Of a DNA stretch of 39,627 nt, positions 1 to 7,835 are shown piece by piece. Every line of letters begins with the position of its first letter. The first letter of the stretch is position 1. Source of the DNA: Gammaproteobacteria bacterium (GTDB lineage: Bacteria > Pseudomonadota > Gammaproteobacteria > Chromatiales > Chromatiaceae); the NCBI GenBank assembly GCA_018812525.1, contig JAHJDE010000083.1, positions 1 to 39,627 of the forward strand, read 5' to 3'. The notes under the pieces were generated by a model. The model searched no databases and had not been told where the DNA came from. It was given only the letters and a program-made list of their open reading frames with translations. Made by a program: the position numbers and the translations under genes.

Positions 1-139
1 ATGGCCATCCTGGCCATTTTGCAAGGCGAAAACGAAAAATGCGATTTTTCGTTTTCTTCATTTTCAATGGCTTAGGCCATTGAAAATGGCGGTTCATCCC
101 TGAACCGCAAGAGGTTCTTGCAGTTTTGCAAGAACCTCC
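1..139. repeat. five-hairpin repeat element, copy 1 (cut by window edge)
   Basis: The stretch is almost entirely consecutive inverted repeats: 1-17 (arms ATGGCCA/TGGCCAT), 29-55 (12-bp arms AAAACGAAAAAT/ATTTTTCGTTTT around gcg), 61-86 (26-bp near-perfect palindrome), 91-106 (GGTTCA/TGAACC) and 111-138 (11-bp arms GAGGTTCTTGC/GCAAGAACCTC). A second copy at 22994-23132 is collinear and differs by two substitutions. One mismatch falls inside a palindrome arm in each copy. There is no coding capacity. It is a dispersed repeat of unknown class and may continue upstream of base 1. Confidence 0.85.
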
Positions 140-151
140 ATCTTGCTTGTC

Positions 152-233
152 TTTTCGCCCCCCTGCTGCGTTACCCCAGGCGTTACATAGTTCGACTATG
201 CGCCGCCTGTGGCGCCTTGCAGGGGAACGAAAA
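152..233. repeat. large imperfect foldback (REP-like)
   Basis: About 82 nt that can fold on itself. Outer arms are 152-166 (TTTTCGCCCCCCTGC) and 219-233 (GCAGGGGAACGAAAA). A middle pair is CAGGCG at 177-182 with CGCCTG at 204-209. The inner stem is CATAG/CTATG at 186-200 around ttcga. It lies between the five-hairpin element and the 3' end of yggS. The rest of 234-326 has no gene I can support. A lone CTGTCCGGGAATA at 279-291 matches the terminal repeat of the element at 3290-3459. Confidence 0.6.
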
Positions 234-326
234 TCCTGCGCAATCTGGGATATTAATTTCCGGCAATCGCCTAAGGAACTGTCCGGGAATAGAGGATTCT
301 ACCTCCGCTGAGGGATCGGCGGGGCA

Positions 327-1004
327 TTACCTGGGACCGAACAGTGCCCTGCCTATGCGAACGATTGTCGCCCCTTCGGCTATGGCGGCTTCCAGATCAT
401 CCGACATACCCATGGAGAGGGTGTCGACAGGGAAGCCCTGGGTTCTGAGTTCTTCCAGCAACTGCCGCATGCGCCGAAACGGCTCCCGTTGCAGCGAAAA
501 ATCCGACTCGGGCGCCGGCAGGGTCATCAGGCCTCGAAGAATGACCCGGGGCAGGGCTGCGATTTCGTGCGCCAGGCCCGGCAGGGCGGTGGGCATAACG
601 CCACCCTTACTTTTTTCGCCGCTCAGGTTGACCTGAAGACAGAGATTCAATGGCCCGGCCTGCTCAGGCCGTTGCTCGGAGAGCCGGCGCGCCTGCCTGA
701 GGTCGTCAACCCCATGGACCCAGGCGAAATTCTCAGCGATCTGGCGTGTTTTATTGCTTTGTATCCGGCCGATGAAGTGCCACTCGATGTCGAGGCGGGC
801 CAATTCCGCCATCTTGTCCAGGGCTTCCTGGAGATAGTTCTCGCCGAACAAGCGCTGTCCCACCCCATAAGCGGCTAAAATGGCATCGATGGGCTTGGTT
901 TTACTCACCGCGAGCAGGTTGACCGCGTCCGGATCGCGCCCGTATTTCTCGGCCGCGTGCCGGATCTCGTTTCTGACCTGCTTAATTCTCTCTGTGATAT
1001 CCAT
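327..1004 (-). CDS. yggS: YggS/PROSC-family pyridoxal-phosphate homeostasis protein
   Basis: 225 aa, the usual length for this family of PLP-binding, single-domain alanine-racemase-fold proteins that buffer PLP and affect amino-acid metabolism. Visible hallmarks are LLAVSKTKP (the PLP lysine region), FGENYLQEA, WHFIGRIQSNK, the LQVNLSGEKSKGG segment, and the C-terminal LSMGMSDDLEAAI phosphate-binding region. I start it at 1004 (MDITERIKQ) because the family begins there; the longer open frame to 1256 runs into divergent pilT. It is head-to-head with pilT across about 108 bp, as in Pseudomonas, where proC follows yggS. Here downstream DNA is repeats to the window edge, so proC is not adjacent. 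Confidence 0.95.
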   Translation of the reverse strand: MDITERIKQVRNEIRHAAEKYGRDPDAVNLLAVSKTKPIDAILAAYGVGQRLFGENYLQEALDKMAELARLDIEWHFIGRIQSNKTRQIAENFAWVHGVDDLRQARRLSEQRPEQAGPLNLCLQVNLSGEKSKGGVMPTALPGLAHEIAALPRVILRGLMTLPAPESDFSLQREPFRRMRQLLEELRTQGFPVDTLSMGMSDDLEAAIAEGATIVRIGRALFGPR

Positions 1005-1112
1005 AATGGCTTGAGGCTTGAATTCCGATAGTATACAAAGATTCTGAATCCATCGGGTCGCTCCAGCGAACCCAGGATGGCAATGACACTCAGTTGATCG
1101 CAAGGGGTATTG
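1005..1112. promoter_or_regulatory. yggS-pilT divergent intergenic region
   Basis: This 108-bp gap must hold the promoters of both genes unless pilT is read from elsewhere. A possible minus-10 for pilT is TATACA at 1032-1037, with only a weak minus-35 candidate (TTGAGG at 1011-1016, spacing 15). The pilT ribosome-binding site AAGGGG is at 1102-1107. The promoter assignment is tentative. Confidence 0.35.
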
Positions 1113-2153
1113 ATGGATATCGCGGAATTGCTGGCCTTTTCCGTCAAGCACGAGGCATCTGACCTGCACCTGTCGGCCGGCCTCCCGCCGATGATCCGCG
1201 TCGATGGCGATGTGCGGCGCATAAATGTGCCCCCGCTGGACCACAAGACGGTCCACTCGCTCATCTACGACATTATGAACGACAAGCAGCGCAAGGATTA
1301 CGAGGAATTCCTGGAGTGCGATTTTTCGTTCGAAATACCGGGGCTGGCCCGATTCCGTGTCAACGCCTTCAATCAGGATCGTGGCTCGGCGGCGGCCTTC
1401 CGCACCATTCCCTCCAAGGTGCTGACCCTGGAGGACCTAAGGGCGCCCGATGTCTTTAAAGAGATTGTCAATGTGCCGCGCGGGCTGGTGTTGGTGACGG
1501 GGCCGACCGGTTCCGGCAAATCGACCACCCTGGCCGCCATGATGGACTACCTGAACGAAACCAAATACCACCATGTCCTGACTATCGAAGACCCCATCGA
1601 ATTCGTGCATGAAAGCAAGAAGTGCCTGATCAACCAGCGCGAGGTGCACAGGGACACCCTCGGGTTCGCCGAGGCCTTGCGTTCAGCCTTGCGCGAGGAC
1701 CCGGACATCATCCTGGTGGGCGAAATGCGTGACCTCGAAACCATTCGCCTGGCCATGACTGCCGCCGAGACAGGGCACTTGGTGTTCGGCACCCTGCACA
1801 CCAGTTCCGCTGCCAAGACCATCGACCGCATCATCGATGTCTTTCCCGCCGCCGAAAAGGCGATGGTCAGGTCCATGTTGTCCGAGTCCCTGCGCTCCGT
1901 CATCTCGCAGACCCTGCTGAAGAAAATAGGCGGCGGGCGGATTGCGGCCCATGAGATCATGATCGGCACGCCGGCCATCCGCAACCTGATCCGCGAGGAT
2001 AAGGTGGCGCAGATGTACTCCGCGATTCAAACGGGCCTTTCGGCTGGGATGCAGACCCTCGATCAATGTTTGCAGGACTTGGTGCGGCGAGGTCTCGTCA
2101 ACCGCCTGGAGGCAAGGTCCCGCGCCCAGAACAAAGAGGTCTTCGCAGCCTGA
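1113..2153 (+). CDS. pilT: type IV pilus retraction ATPase PilT
   Basis: 346-aa cytoplasmic hexameric ATPase that drives pilus retraction and twitching. It shows the N-terminal PilT domain (SDLHLSAGLPP), Walker A GPTGSGKST near residues 130-138, the Asp box (LTIEDPIEF), Walker B (DPDIILVGEMRD), the His box (TGHLVFGTLHTSS) and the diagnostic AIRNLIRE motif near the C terminus. The start at 1113 (ATG) sits 5 nt after AAGGGG; the TTG three bases upstream would be too close to it. It is followed immediately by pilU (5-nt gap), the standard pilTU pair. Intact and typical. Confidence 0.97.
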   Translation: MDIAELLAFSVKHEASDLHLSAGLPPMIRVDGDVRRINVPPLDHKTVHSLIYDIMNDKQRKDYEEFLECDFSFEIPGLARFRVNAFNQDRGSAAAFRTIPSKVLTLEDLRAPDVFKEIVNVPRGLVLVTGPTGSGKSTTLAAMMDYLNETKYHHVLTIEDPIEFVHESKKCLINQREVHRDTLGFAEALRSALREDPDIILVGEMRDLETIRLAMTAAETGHLVFGTLHTSSAAKTIDRIIDVFPAAEKAMVRSMLSESLRSVISQTLLKKIGGGRIAAHEIMIGTPAIRNLIREDKVAQMYSAIQTGLSAGMQTLDQCLQDLVRRGLVNRLEARSRAQNKEVFAA

Positions 2154-2158
2154 TCCTT

Positions 2159-3286
2159 ATGGAAATAGCCGCACTACTCAAACTGATGGTTCAACGACAG
2201 GGGTCGGACCTCTTCATTACCGCCGGCAGGCCGCCCTGTCTCAAGCTGCATGGCGCCATAAAGGCGATTTCAAAACATATTCTCACCGACCAGGAGGCGC
2301 GCGAGATCGTTCTCAGTGTGATGAACGACAAGATCCGGCGGGAATTCGATGCCACCAAGGAGGCGAATTTCGCCATCAATCCGTCCAAGATTGGACGCTT
2401 CCGCGTCAGCGCCTTCATGCAGCGTGACCAGGTCGGGATGGTGATCCGGCGCATCGAAAGCCAGATCCCCACCCTCAAGGATCTGCAACTCCCGCCCAAG
2501 CTACGCGAATTCGCCATGTTGAAGCGCGGCCTGGTCATCATCGTCGGGGCCACCGGTTCGGGAAAATCCTCGACCCTGGCCGCCGTGGTGGGGCACCGGA
2601 ATCGCCACAGCACCAGTCACATCATCAGCATCGAGGACCCCATCGAGTTTCTGCACGAACACCAGCAGTCGATCGTCACCCAGCGCGAGGTGGGCATAGA
2701 TACCGACTCCTATGAGGTGGCTCTGAAGAACACCCTGCGCCAGGCGCCAGACGTGATCCTGATCGGCGAGGTGCGCACCCGGGAAACCATGGAATATGCC
2801 GTCGCCTTCGCGGAGACCGGCCATCTGGTACTGACCACCCTCCATGCCTCCAATGCCTATTCGGCCCTGGACCGTATCATTAATTTCTTCCCTAAGGACC
2901 GGCGGGATCAGCTCCTGCTGGACCTCTCCCTCAATCTGCGGGCGATTGTGGGTCAGGCACTGATTCTGCGGACCGACGGCAAGGGACGGGTCCCGGCGGT
3001 GGAGATCCTGATCAACTCCCCCCTGGTGCAGGACTTGGTCCGCAAGGGTGAGATTCACAAGCTCAGGGATCTGATGCGGCGCTCAGGGGAGGAGGGCATG
3101 ATGACCTTCGACCAGTCTCTTTTCATCCTCTACCAGAACGGCCTGATCTCCTATGACGATGCCCTGACCCATGCCGATTCCGCCAACGAGGTCCGTCTGA
3201 TGATCAAGCTGGACAAGGAGAACAGCCAGTTGGGGGGGCGCCTGCAGGACGAACTCCCTTCACGCCTGCTGCTGGACGACGATTAG
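2159..3286 (+). CDS. pilU: PilT-dependent retraction ATPase PilU
   Basis: 375 aa. A PilT paralogue that assists retraction under load. N-terminal MEIAALLKLMVQRQGSDLFI and SAFMQRDQVGMVIRR are typical of PilU; Walker A is GATGSGKSS, the Asp box IISIEDPIEF, Walker B APDVILIGEVR and the His box TGHLVLTTLHASNA. It has the PilU-type extended acidic C terminus (LLLDDD). The start at 2159 is chosen by family alignment; the upstream extension to 2066 overlaps pilT. The stop is three bases before the terminal repeat of the element at 3290, so whatever followed pilU originally has been displaced. Confidence 0.96.
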   Translation: MEIAALLKLMVQRQGSDLFITAGRPPCLKLHGAIKAISKHILTDQEAREIVLSVMNDKIRREFDATKEANFAINPSKIGRFRVSAFMQRDQVGMVIRRIESQIPTLKDLQLPPKLREFAMLKRGLVIIVGATGSGKSSTLAAVVGHRNRHSTSHIISIEDPIEFLHEHQQSIVTQREVGIDTDSYEVALKNTLRQAPDVILIGEVRTRETMEYAVAFAETGHLVLTTLHASNAYSALDRIINFFPKDRRDQLLLDLSLNLRAIVGQALILRTDGKGRVPAVEILINSPLVQDLVRKGEIHKLRDLMRRSGEEGMMTFDQSLFILYQNGLISYDDALTHADSANEVRLMIKLDKENSQLGGRLQDELPSRLLLDDD

Positions 3287-3289
3287 GAG

Positions 3290-3459
3290 CTGTCCGGGAT
3301 AAATTGGACAATATCGCGCCCAGATTTAGGTCGGATTTGGTCGATCTGATTGAGCAAAACCGCAGGCGTAGCAGCGCTATGTCGAGGATTTTGCGATTGA
3401 AGATCGGCCAAAGATGGCCTGAAGATGAGATGCGAGATGTTCAAGTTATTCCCGGACAG
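3290..3459. mobile_element. 170-bp MITE-like element with terminal inverted repeats
   Basis: The left end CTGTCCGGGATAA (3290-3302) and right end TTATTCCCGGACAG (3446-3459) are inverted repeats differing by one inserted base. The interior has no credible reading frame. The element lies between pilU and the convergent RRM gene, and its right end supplies the last codons and stop of that gene. A solo copy of the end sequence (CTGTCCGGGAATA) is at 279-291. It is most likely a non-autonomous derivative of an IS. I see no convincing target-site duplication. Confidence 0.55.
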
Positions 3460-3883
3460 ATTCGTAGCTCGCAGTCCTGGGCGAATAGCTGTAACGCTTG
3501 GTTACCAATTTTGGCCGGCGGCGGTCCACGGGTTTACGCCTGTCCCTGTAGGAGACAGATATGAAATCGTCGAGATCATCCCCGTAGTTACGCCGGTCGC
3601 CGGGGGACCGGTAGTAAAATTCCCGTACACGAACATATTGTCCACCCAGCAGCTTCCCGCGCAGCTTCTTCATGGCCCGCTCGCCTGCGTCCGGGTCCTT
3701 GAACTTCACCACCCCGTGATACTCCGATTCCAGCGACTCTTCGTCGTAGACTTCAATAATCTCGCATTTCTCGATGACCGGCATGCCGATCGGAATTCCA
3801 AAGGTTTTCAGCCCATTTCTGATGAAAAGGCAAAGGTCCTCGGGCCTGATGTCGCCCGGAATGTGTGAAAAGAGTATTTCCAT
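3446..3883 (-). CDS. small RRM-domain RNA-binding protein
   Basis: 145 aa. Residues about 1-90 fit one RNA recognition motif: strand 1 MEILFSHIP, strand 2 around CEIIEVYDEES, the RNP1-like YHGVVKFKDPDAGERAM and strand 4 QYVRVREFY. A basic tail rich in Arg, Tyr and Ser follows (YRDRRKPVDRRRPK). Single-RRM proteins of this type occur in many proteobacteria; their targets are mostly unknown. The start at 3883 has AGGA 8 nt upstream. The final residues ESVRE and the stop are encoded by the terminal repeat of the 3290-3459 element, so the original C terminus may have been slightly different. It is convergent with pilU. Confidence 0.75.
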   Translation of the reverse strand: MEILFSHIPGDIRPEDLCLFIRNGLKTFGIPIGMPVIEKCEIIEVYDEESLESEYHGVVKFKDPDAGERAMKKLRGKLLGGQYVRVREFYYRSPGDRRNYGDDLDDFISVSYRDRRKPVDRRRPKLVTKRYSYSPRTASYESVRE

Positions 3884-3940
3884 CGGGAAGATCCTGTGTT
3901 CTGAAGAAACCTGAATTTTTCGGGGTGGCTCGCCTCGCCC

Positions 3941-4015
3941 CCTTCGACTGCGCTTCCTTCGACTCCGCTTCCTTCGACTCCGCTTCCTTCGACTCCGCTT
4001 CCTTCGACTCCGCTC
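3941..4015. repeat. five tandem 15-bp units (CCTTCGACTCCGCTT)
   Basis: Units start at 3941, 3956, 3971, 3986 and 4001. The first has G for C at position 10 and the last ends CTC. They are followed by CAGGACAGGCCTGATCGTT. The same array with three units, including the same first-unit variant and the same right flank, is at 15357-15401. It lies between the RRM gene and the 3' end of the last chemosensory gene. Confidence 0.85.
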
Positions 4016-4031
4016 AGGACAGGCCTGATCG

Positions 4032-4487
4032 TTACCGCAAATCAGCCGGATTGGTGTTGAAAAGGAGTTCCATATCGACCACCAGCACCGATTTGTCTTC
4101 CTGTCTGAAACAGGAAAGCAACAGCCTGTCCCAGACCTCCCCAGCGAGGGGCGGCTCGCCTGGCGGGCCAGCGTTCACCTGAATCGGCACAGGGGCGTCA
4201 GCCAAGGCAAGCGCGCCGTACTGCAAGGGCTCGCCCGGCGCCTCCTGATAAGCGATGACCGCCACGAATACGGGTTGCTCGCCACCACCTTCGAGGCCTG
4301 CCAGTGCAGCCGGGTGCACCATTGGCAGCAAGCGGTCTCGCCAGACGATGATCTGCCGGCATTGTTCGGGCGCCCCAGGGACGTAATGGGTCCGTGGGCG
4401 GGCCAATACCTCGACCAGCTCCGGCTCGCCGACTGCCAGATAAAAATCGGCCGAGGTATGGAGCAACCAGGCGCGTACGGCGTCCAT
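4032..4487 (-). CDS. divergent CheW-like protein, distal gene of chemosensory operon 2
   Basis: 151 aa and poorly conserved, but the pattern is that of a CheW/ChpC-type coupling domain: an opening strand with LLHTSADFYLAVGEPELVEVL, then QIIVWRDRLLPMVHPAALAG in place of the usual G-x-I-x-x-R-G-x-x-x-P-V-x-D block, and a C-terminal LLLSCFRQEDKSVLVVDMELLF. It lacks the canonical NLRG core. Its start codon overlaps the stop of the preceding CheW-like gene by one base (TGATG), so the two are translationally coupled. It may be an adaptor that docks onto the CheA or receptor. The family call rests on pattern and context. Confidence 0.55.
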   Translation of the reverse strand: MDAVRAWLLHTSADFYLAVGEPELVEVLARPRTHYVPGAPEQCRQIIVWRDRLLPMVHPAALAGLEGGGEQPVFVAVIAYQEAPGEPLQYGALALADAPVPIQVNAGPPGEPPLAGEVWDRLLLSCFRQEDKSVLVVDMELLFNTNPADLR

Positions 4488-4960
4488 CAGCCTATCTCCC
4501 GATCCAGGTCGGCCTGAAGCCGGCAGGCAATATCCTGGGCGTCAGCGATCAGAACAACCTCGCTACCATCCAGCAGGGACAGGCCGGTCAAGGGCGTATT
4601 GCCGCCAAGCATGCAGGGGGGCAGGGGCTGGGCTCTCAGGTCTTTGTCCTCCGGTAGGATGCGGACCGCATCGGCCAACAACCCCAGGGGGTGGTGAAGT
4701 GCTTCCAGGAATACGGCAAAGCGTTGCCCTCCCCGGGGGCTGATTCGCAGCTCCCGATCCAAGGCATAGACTGGCCAGCACTCCCCGCTCCGAAAGAGGT
4801 TTGCAGCCTCCGGGACATCGGGAGGCGCGGTCTCCAGCATGGCGGCAGGGATGATCTGACGGACCTGTTCCTGCCTTATCCCCAGGAGGAGTCCGGCCAG
4901 ATTGATCAGTACCCAACCCCGGGGGCGGTGCGCGGCGGTTGTTGCCGGTGATAGATTCAT
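4487..4960 (-). CDS. CheW-like coupling protein
   Basis: 157 aa. A CheW-like fold is suggested by RGWVLINLAGLLLGIRQEQVRQIIP at the start, CWPVYALDRELR mid-protein (the CheW P-V-x-D-L region) and a C-terminal SLLDGSEVVLIADAQDI. Residues about 75-110 (RFAVFLEALHHPLGLLADAVRIL) match the CheW strand with G-L-x-x-D-x-V. It overlaps the cheA stop by 4 bp (ATGA), so kinase and coupler are probably made together. Short and divergent from PilI and from the CheW at 11150. Confidence 0.65.
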   Translation of the reverse strand: MNLSPATTAAHRPRGWVLINLAGLLLGIRQEQVRQIIPAAMLETAPPDVPEAANLFRSGECWPVYALDRELRISPRGGQRFAVFLEALHHPLGLLADAVRILPEDKDLRAQPLPPCMLGGNTPLTGLSLLDGSEVVLIADAQDIACRLQADLDREIG

Positions 4961-7824
4961 GCGGGCTCCAACAGGCGGGAGAGTTGCTGCCCAAGGTCCT
5001 TGGCGTCGAAGGGTTTGGTGAGGTAGAGATCGGCCCCCACCAGCTCGGCCTTCTCGCGATGTTTACGGGTGGAGCGTGATGTCACAACGATCACGGGGAG
5101 GTCGCGGGTCTCAGTGTTGGCCCGAAGGTGTGCGATCAACTCAAAGCCGTTCATGCGCGGCATCTCCAGGTCGGTCAGGACCAGGTCTGCCGAAGACTCC
5201 TGCAGGACTCGGATGGCATCCAGTCCGTCGATGGCGGTCAATACCTGGTATCCGGCATCGCTGACGGCCAGGGAGAGCGCATGTCGGGCACTGACCGAGT
5301 CATCCACTACCAAGATGCGCGAGCGGATGGCGAGGCGTGGCAGGCTGGGTGCTTCAGTGATGCGCGCCCGGTCAAGGCCGGATTCCTCCATGTAGCGCAT
5401 GAGGCGGGGCAGATCCAACACGGGCGCCACACTGCCGTCGCTCAGGATGCAGGCGCCGCTGATGCCTCTGATGGGGGGAAACCAGGGGCCAAGGGATTTG
5501 ACCACGACCTCCCGGTTGGCCAACGCTGTCTCGACAAGCAGGGCGCGGGTCCTGTCCTCACCCGGGGCCAGCAGAACCGCGCAACCGGCGTGATGCTCCA
5601 ATAACTGTTCGTCATCGCCGCCCAATAACCGTGCCAGGGGGAGCGCAGGCCAGGCCTGATCGCCGTAAAGAAAGATAGAGCCCAGTCCCTCCCGACGCAC
5701 AGAGCCCTGTTCTGCGTAAAGCAACTGATCGATGGATGCGCTGGGAATGGCCTGCACCTGACCCAGAACACGCACCAAGAGAGCTGGTACCGATACAAGG
5801 GTCAGGGGCAGACGAAGGGTAAACCGACAGCCTGCGCCGGGATCGTTCTCAAAATCAATGGTGCCACGCAGGTTATCCACCGCCTGGCGCACCAGATCAA
5901 GCCCGATGCCCCGGCCGGAGAGCTGGTTGGCCTGCATCCGGGTGGTAAAGCCAGGACGCAATATCATGCGAAGGGCGCCCTGGTCATCCGTTGTGTCATG
6001 CACCCCCAGGAGTCCACGGCGACGGGCGGCGCGAAGGAGTTGTTCCGGATCTATACCACTGCCATCGTCGCAGACCACGACCTTGATCCGGCTGCCTTCT
6101 TTCCTGTACTGAACCCGAATCTGCGCCTCCTCTGGCTTGCCCCGCTCCTTGCGCAAATCAGGAGATTCGACCCCGTGATCCACGGCGTTTCGCAGCATGT
6201 GGACCAGTGGGTTGACAATGGTATTGAGTATGTCCGTATCCAGCAGCAAATCGCTGCCTTCGATCTCCAGCCGGGCCTTCTTGCCGGTTTGGCGCAGGGC
6301 CTCGCGCACCGCGCGGTGCAGACGTTGATCCAGCTTGGAAGCAGGCTCCAGCCGGGTGTTGAGCACAGCCGTATTGAATTCACGTCCGAGCCGGACCTGG
6401 GCCTGCAGGAGTGCCCGCAATTGCAGCAACTCCTCACGCAGAGAGCTGTTGAGGCGGCGGGAGTCGGTCAGTGCCTCAACGAAGGCATTGCTGAGGCTGT
6501 GGAGTTCATGATATCGATCCAGCTCCAGGGGGTCGAACCCGGCGACGGCTTCGTTTCCACCCGCGGGGAAAGAATGCAGGGTCGCCAAGTCTTCCAGTTC
6601 GCTCAGGCGCTGCTGCACGACGGCATCATGTTGGCTCAGTCCATCCGTCAGGTCCATGGCGTCTTGCAGGCGCCCCTGAAGCTGTCCGACACCGATGGAT
6701 TGCTCACCCACCAGGCGCATCAGCTCGTCCACTGCGGCCAGGGGCACACGCAGGCTGGTAGGGCGAACCCCAGTTGCCGCGGCGTCGTCGGGCTCCCGAT
6801 TGTCCGGAGATTCATTGGCCGATAGGGCCTCAGGGGGGGGATTGTCATCCTCCCCCTGCCCGGTGGCCTGGCCATCCCATTCGTGCAGCGCGGCCTGCAA
6901 GCGCAGGCAGTCATCGGTGACAGAGCCCTCCTGCGGCAGGGCCTCGAAGGCGGCCTCAAGCCAATCCGCTGTTTCGCTCAACAGTTCAGACTGCCTGGGG
7001 TCAAGGGTGCGGCCCTCTACCCTCTCCAGGGTATCTTCCAGGGCATGGGTCAGGTCGGAAACGGAGGCCAGGCCGATCAGGGCACATGAACCCTTGATCG
7101 TGTGGGCCAGGCGTTTGGCGCGGGCGGTATCGCCGACACCCGTGCGGAAGGAATGCAGGATCCCGGCCAGTTCGGCTGCCAGCTCCGGGGTCTCCTCAAA
7201 GAAGACATCCAGCAGGCGGGTGTCCACATCCTGATCCCAACGCAGCGCCATGAGTCCCTGAGATGGCCTAGTAGGGGCGGGTTTGAAACCCGCCCGTACA
7301 AAACCCGCCCGTACAAAACCCGCCCCTACGGCAGGGGCGGATTCGATGGACCCGGCTGCCGCATCGATAGAATCCACCCTCTGGGATGGGGGACCGGAGA
7401 GGTCGTTGATGATGAAATCCAACAGTTCGGCCGAGGCCGGATCCGGCCAGACTGGCCGTTCCATCTCCTCCGCCAGCCTTTCCCAACGCTGGGAGTCTGC
7501 CGAGGTCAAACCTTCCCGCAAGGCATCGAGCCAGCCGCAAAGCAGGCCCACAGGGGCGGTTCCGTCCTGTAGTTCCTCGACGCCGTTGCTCAGAAACTCG
7601 GCGTTTCCGCCCAACCATTCGGCAAGAAGCTGCAGGCCCTGATGCTCGATGGCCTCGGCGGCCATGCCGAGCTGTCCGGCGGCCAGCCCCAACTCGGCGA
7701 GGGCCGCCTGCTTCTCCACCAAGGTGACCCCAGGATCGGCGAGCAGACTGTCGGCCGTATCCAGGCTGGGGCGTATGCTCCACAACTCATCGGCTATGAC
7801 CGCGCCTGCGTCTTTGTCCAACAT
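4957..7824 (-). CDS. cheA: hybrid CheA histidine kinase with C-terminal receiver, chemosensory operon 2
   Basis: 955 aa. Domains in order: an N-terminal helical region about 1-145 without a phosphorylatable His (degenerate Hpt-like), one canonical Hpt at about 200-300 with LAHTIKGSCALIG (H241), dimerisation and HATPase about 355-672 (N-box HMLRNAVDHGVE, N546; G1 DDGSGID; G2 SGRGIGLDLV), CheW-like regulatory domain about 675-810, and receiver about 835-950 (DD840-841, phospho-acceptor D885 in LVLTDLEMPRMNG, K937). The layout is a reduced ChpA/PilL, so it belongs with pilus-type chemosensory kinases. Odd: residues about 166-187 (GAGFVRAGFVRAGFKPAPT) are a translated dispersed DNA repeat in the interdomain linker. 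It starts 11 nt after the receptor gene. Confidence 0.93.
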   Translation of the reverse strand: MLDKDAGAVIADELWSIRPSLDTADSLLADPGVTLVEKQAALAELGLAAGQLGMAAEAIEHQGLQLLAEWLGGNAEFLSNGVEELQDGTAPVGLLCGWLDALREGLTSADSQRWERLAEEMERPVWPDPASAELLDFIINDLSGPPSQRVDSIDAAAGSIESAPAVGAGFVRAGFVRAGFKPAPTRPSQGLMALRWDQDVDTRLLDVFFEETPELAAELAGILHSFRTGVGDTARAKRLAHTIKGSCALIGLASVSDLTHALEDTLERVEGRTLDPRQSELLSETADWLEAAFEALPQEGSVTDDCLRLQAALHEWDGQATGQGEDDNPPPEALSANESPDNREPDDAAATGVRPTSLRVPLAAVDELMRLVGEQSIGVGQLQGRLQDAMDLTDGLSQHDAVVQQRLSELEDLATLHSFPAGGNEAVAGFDPLELDRYHELHSLSNAFVEALTDSRRLNSSLREELLQLRALLQAQVRLGREFNTAVLNTRLEPASKLDQRLHRAVREALRQTGKKARLEIEGSDLLLDTDILNTIVNPLVHMLRNAVDHGVESPDLRKERGKPEEAQIRVQYRKEGSRIKVVVCDDGSGIDPEQLLRAARRRGLLGVHDTTDDQGALRMILRPGFTTRMQANQLSGRGIGLDLVRQAVDNLRGTIDFENDPGAGCRFTLRLPLTLVSVPALLVRVLGQVQAIPSASIDQLLYAEQGSVRREGLGSIFLYGDQAWPALPLARLLGGDDEQLLEHHAGCAVLLAPGEDRTRALLVETALANREVVVKSLGPWFPPIRGISGACILSDGSVAPVLDLPRLMRYMEESGLDRARITEAPSLPRLAIRSRILVVDDSVSARHALSLAVSDAGYQVLTAIDGLDAIRVLQESSADLVLTDLEMPRMNGFELIAHLRANTETRDLPVIVVTSRSTRKHREKAELVGADLYLTKPFDAKDLGQQLSRLLEPA
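7271..7340. repeat. GC-rich 15-bp-unit repeat inside cheA, copy 1
   Basis: GTAGGGGCGGGTTT faces AAACCCGCCC to form a hairpin, then the 15-bp unit AAAACCCGCCCGTAC is repeated, ending in CGCCCCTAC and a trailing GCAGGGGCGG. Related copies are at 11716-11760 and 26209-26254, both intergenic. Here it lies in frame within cheA. The 15-bp period keeps the frame open and encodes repeated VRAGF on the minus strand. Confidence 0.85.
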
Positions 7825-7835
7825 CGGCTCTGGTC

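Noticed and set aside
118-636. 172-aa plus-strand frame from the repeat region into yggS
   Set aside because: Begins in the hairpin repeat and runs antisense through yggS.
1005-1256. N-terminal extension of yggS
   Set aside because: It would overlap the pilT start and promoter; the family starts at MDITERIKQ.
3941-4015. CRISPR or coding repeat
   Set aside because: 15-bp units without spacers; the open frames through it are low-complexity and have no start signals.
5998-6825. 275-aa plus-strand frame
   Set aside because: Antisense to the CheA hybrid, with no ribosome site or domain.
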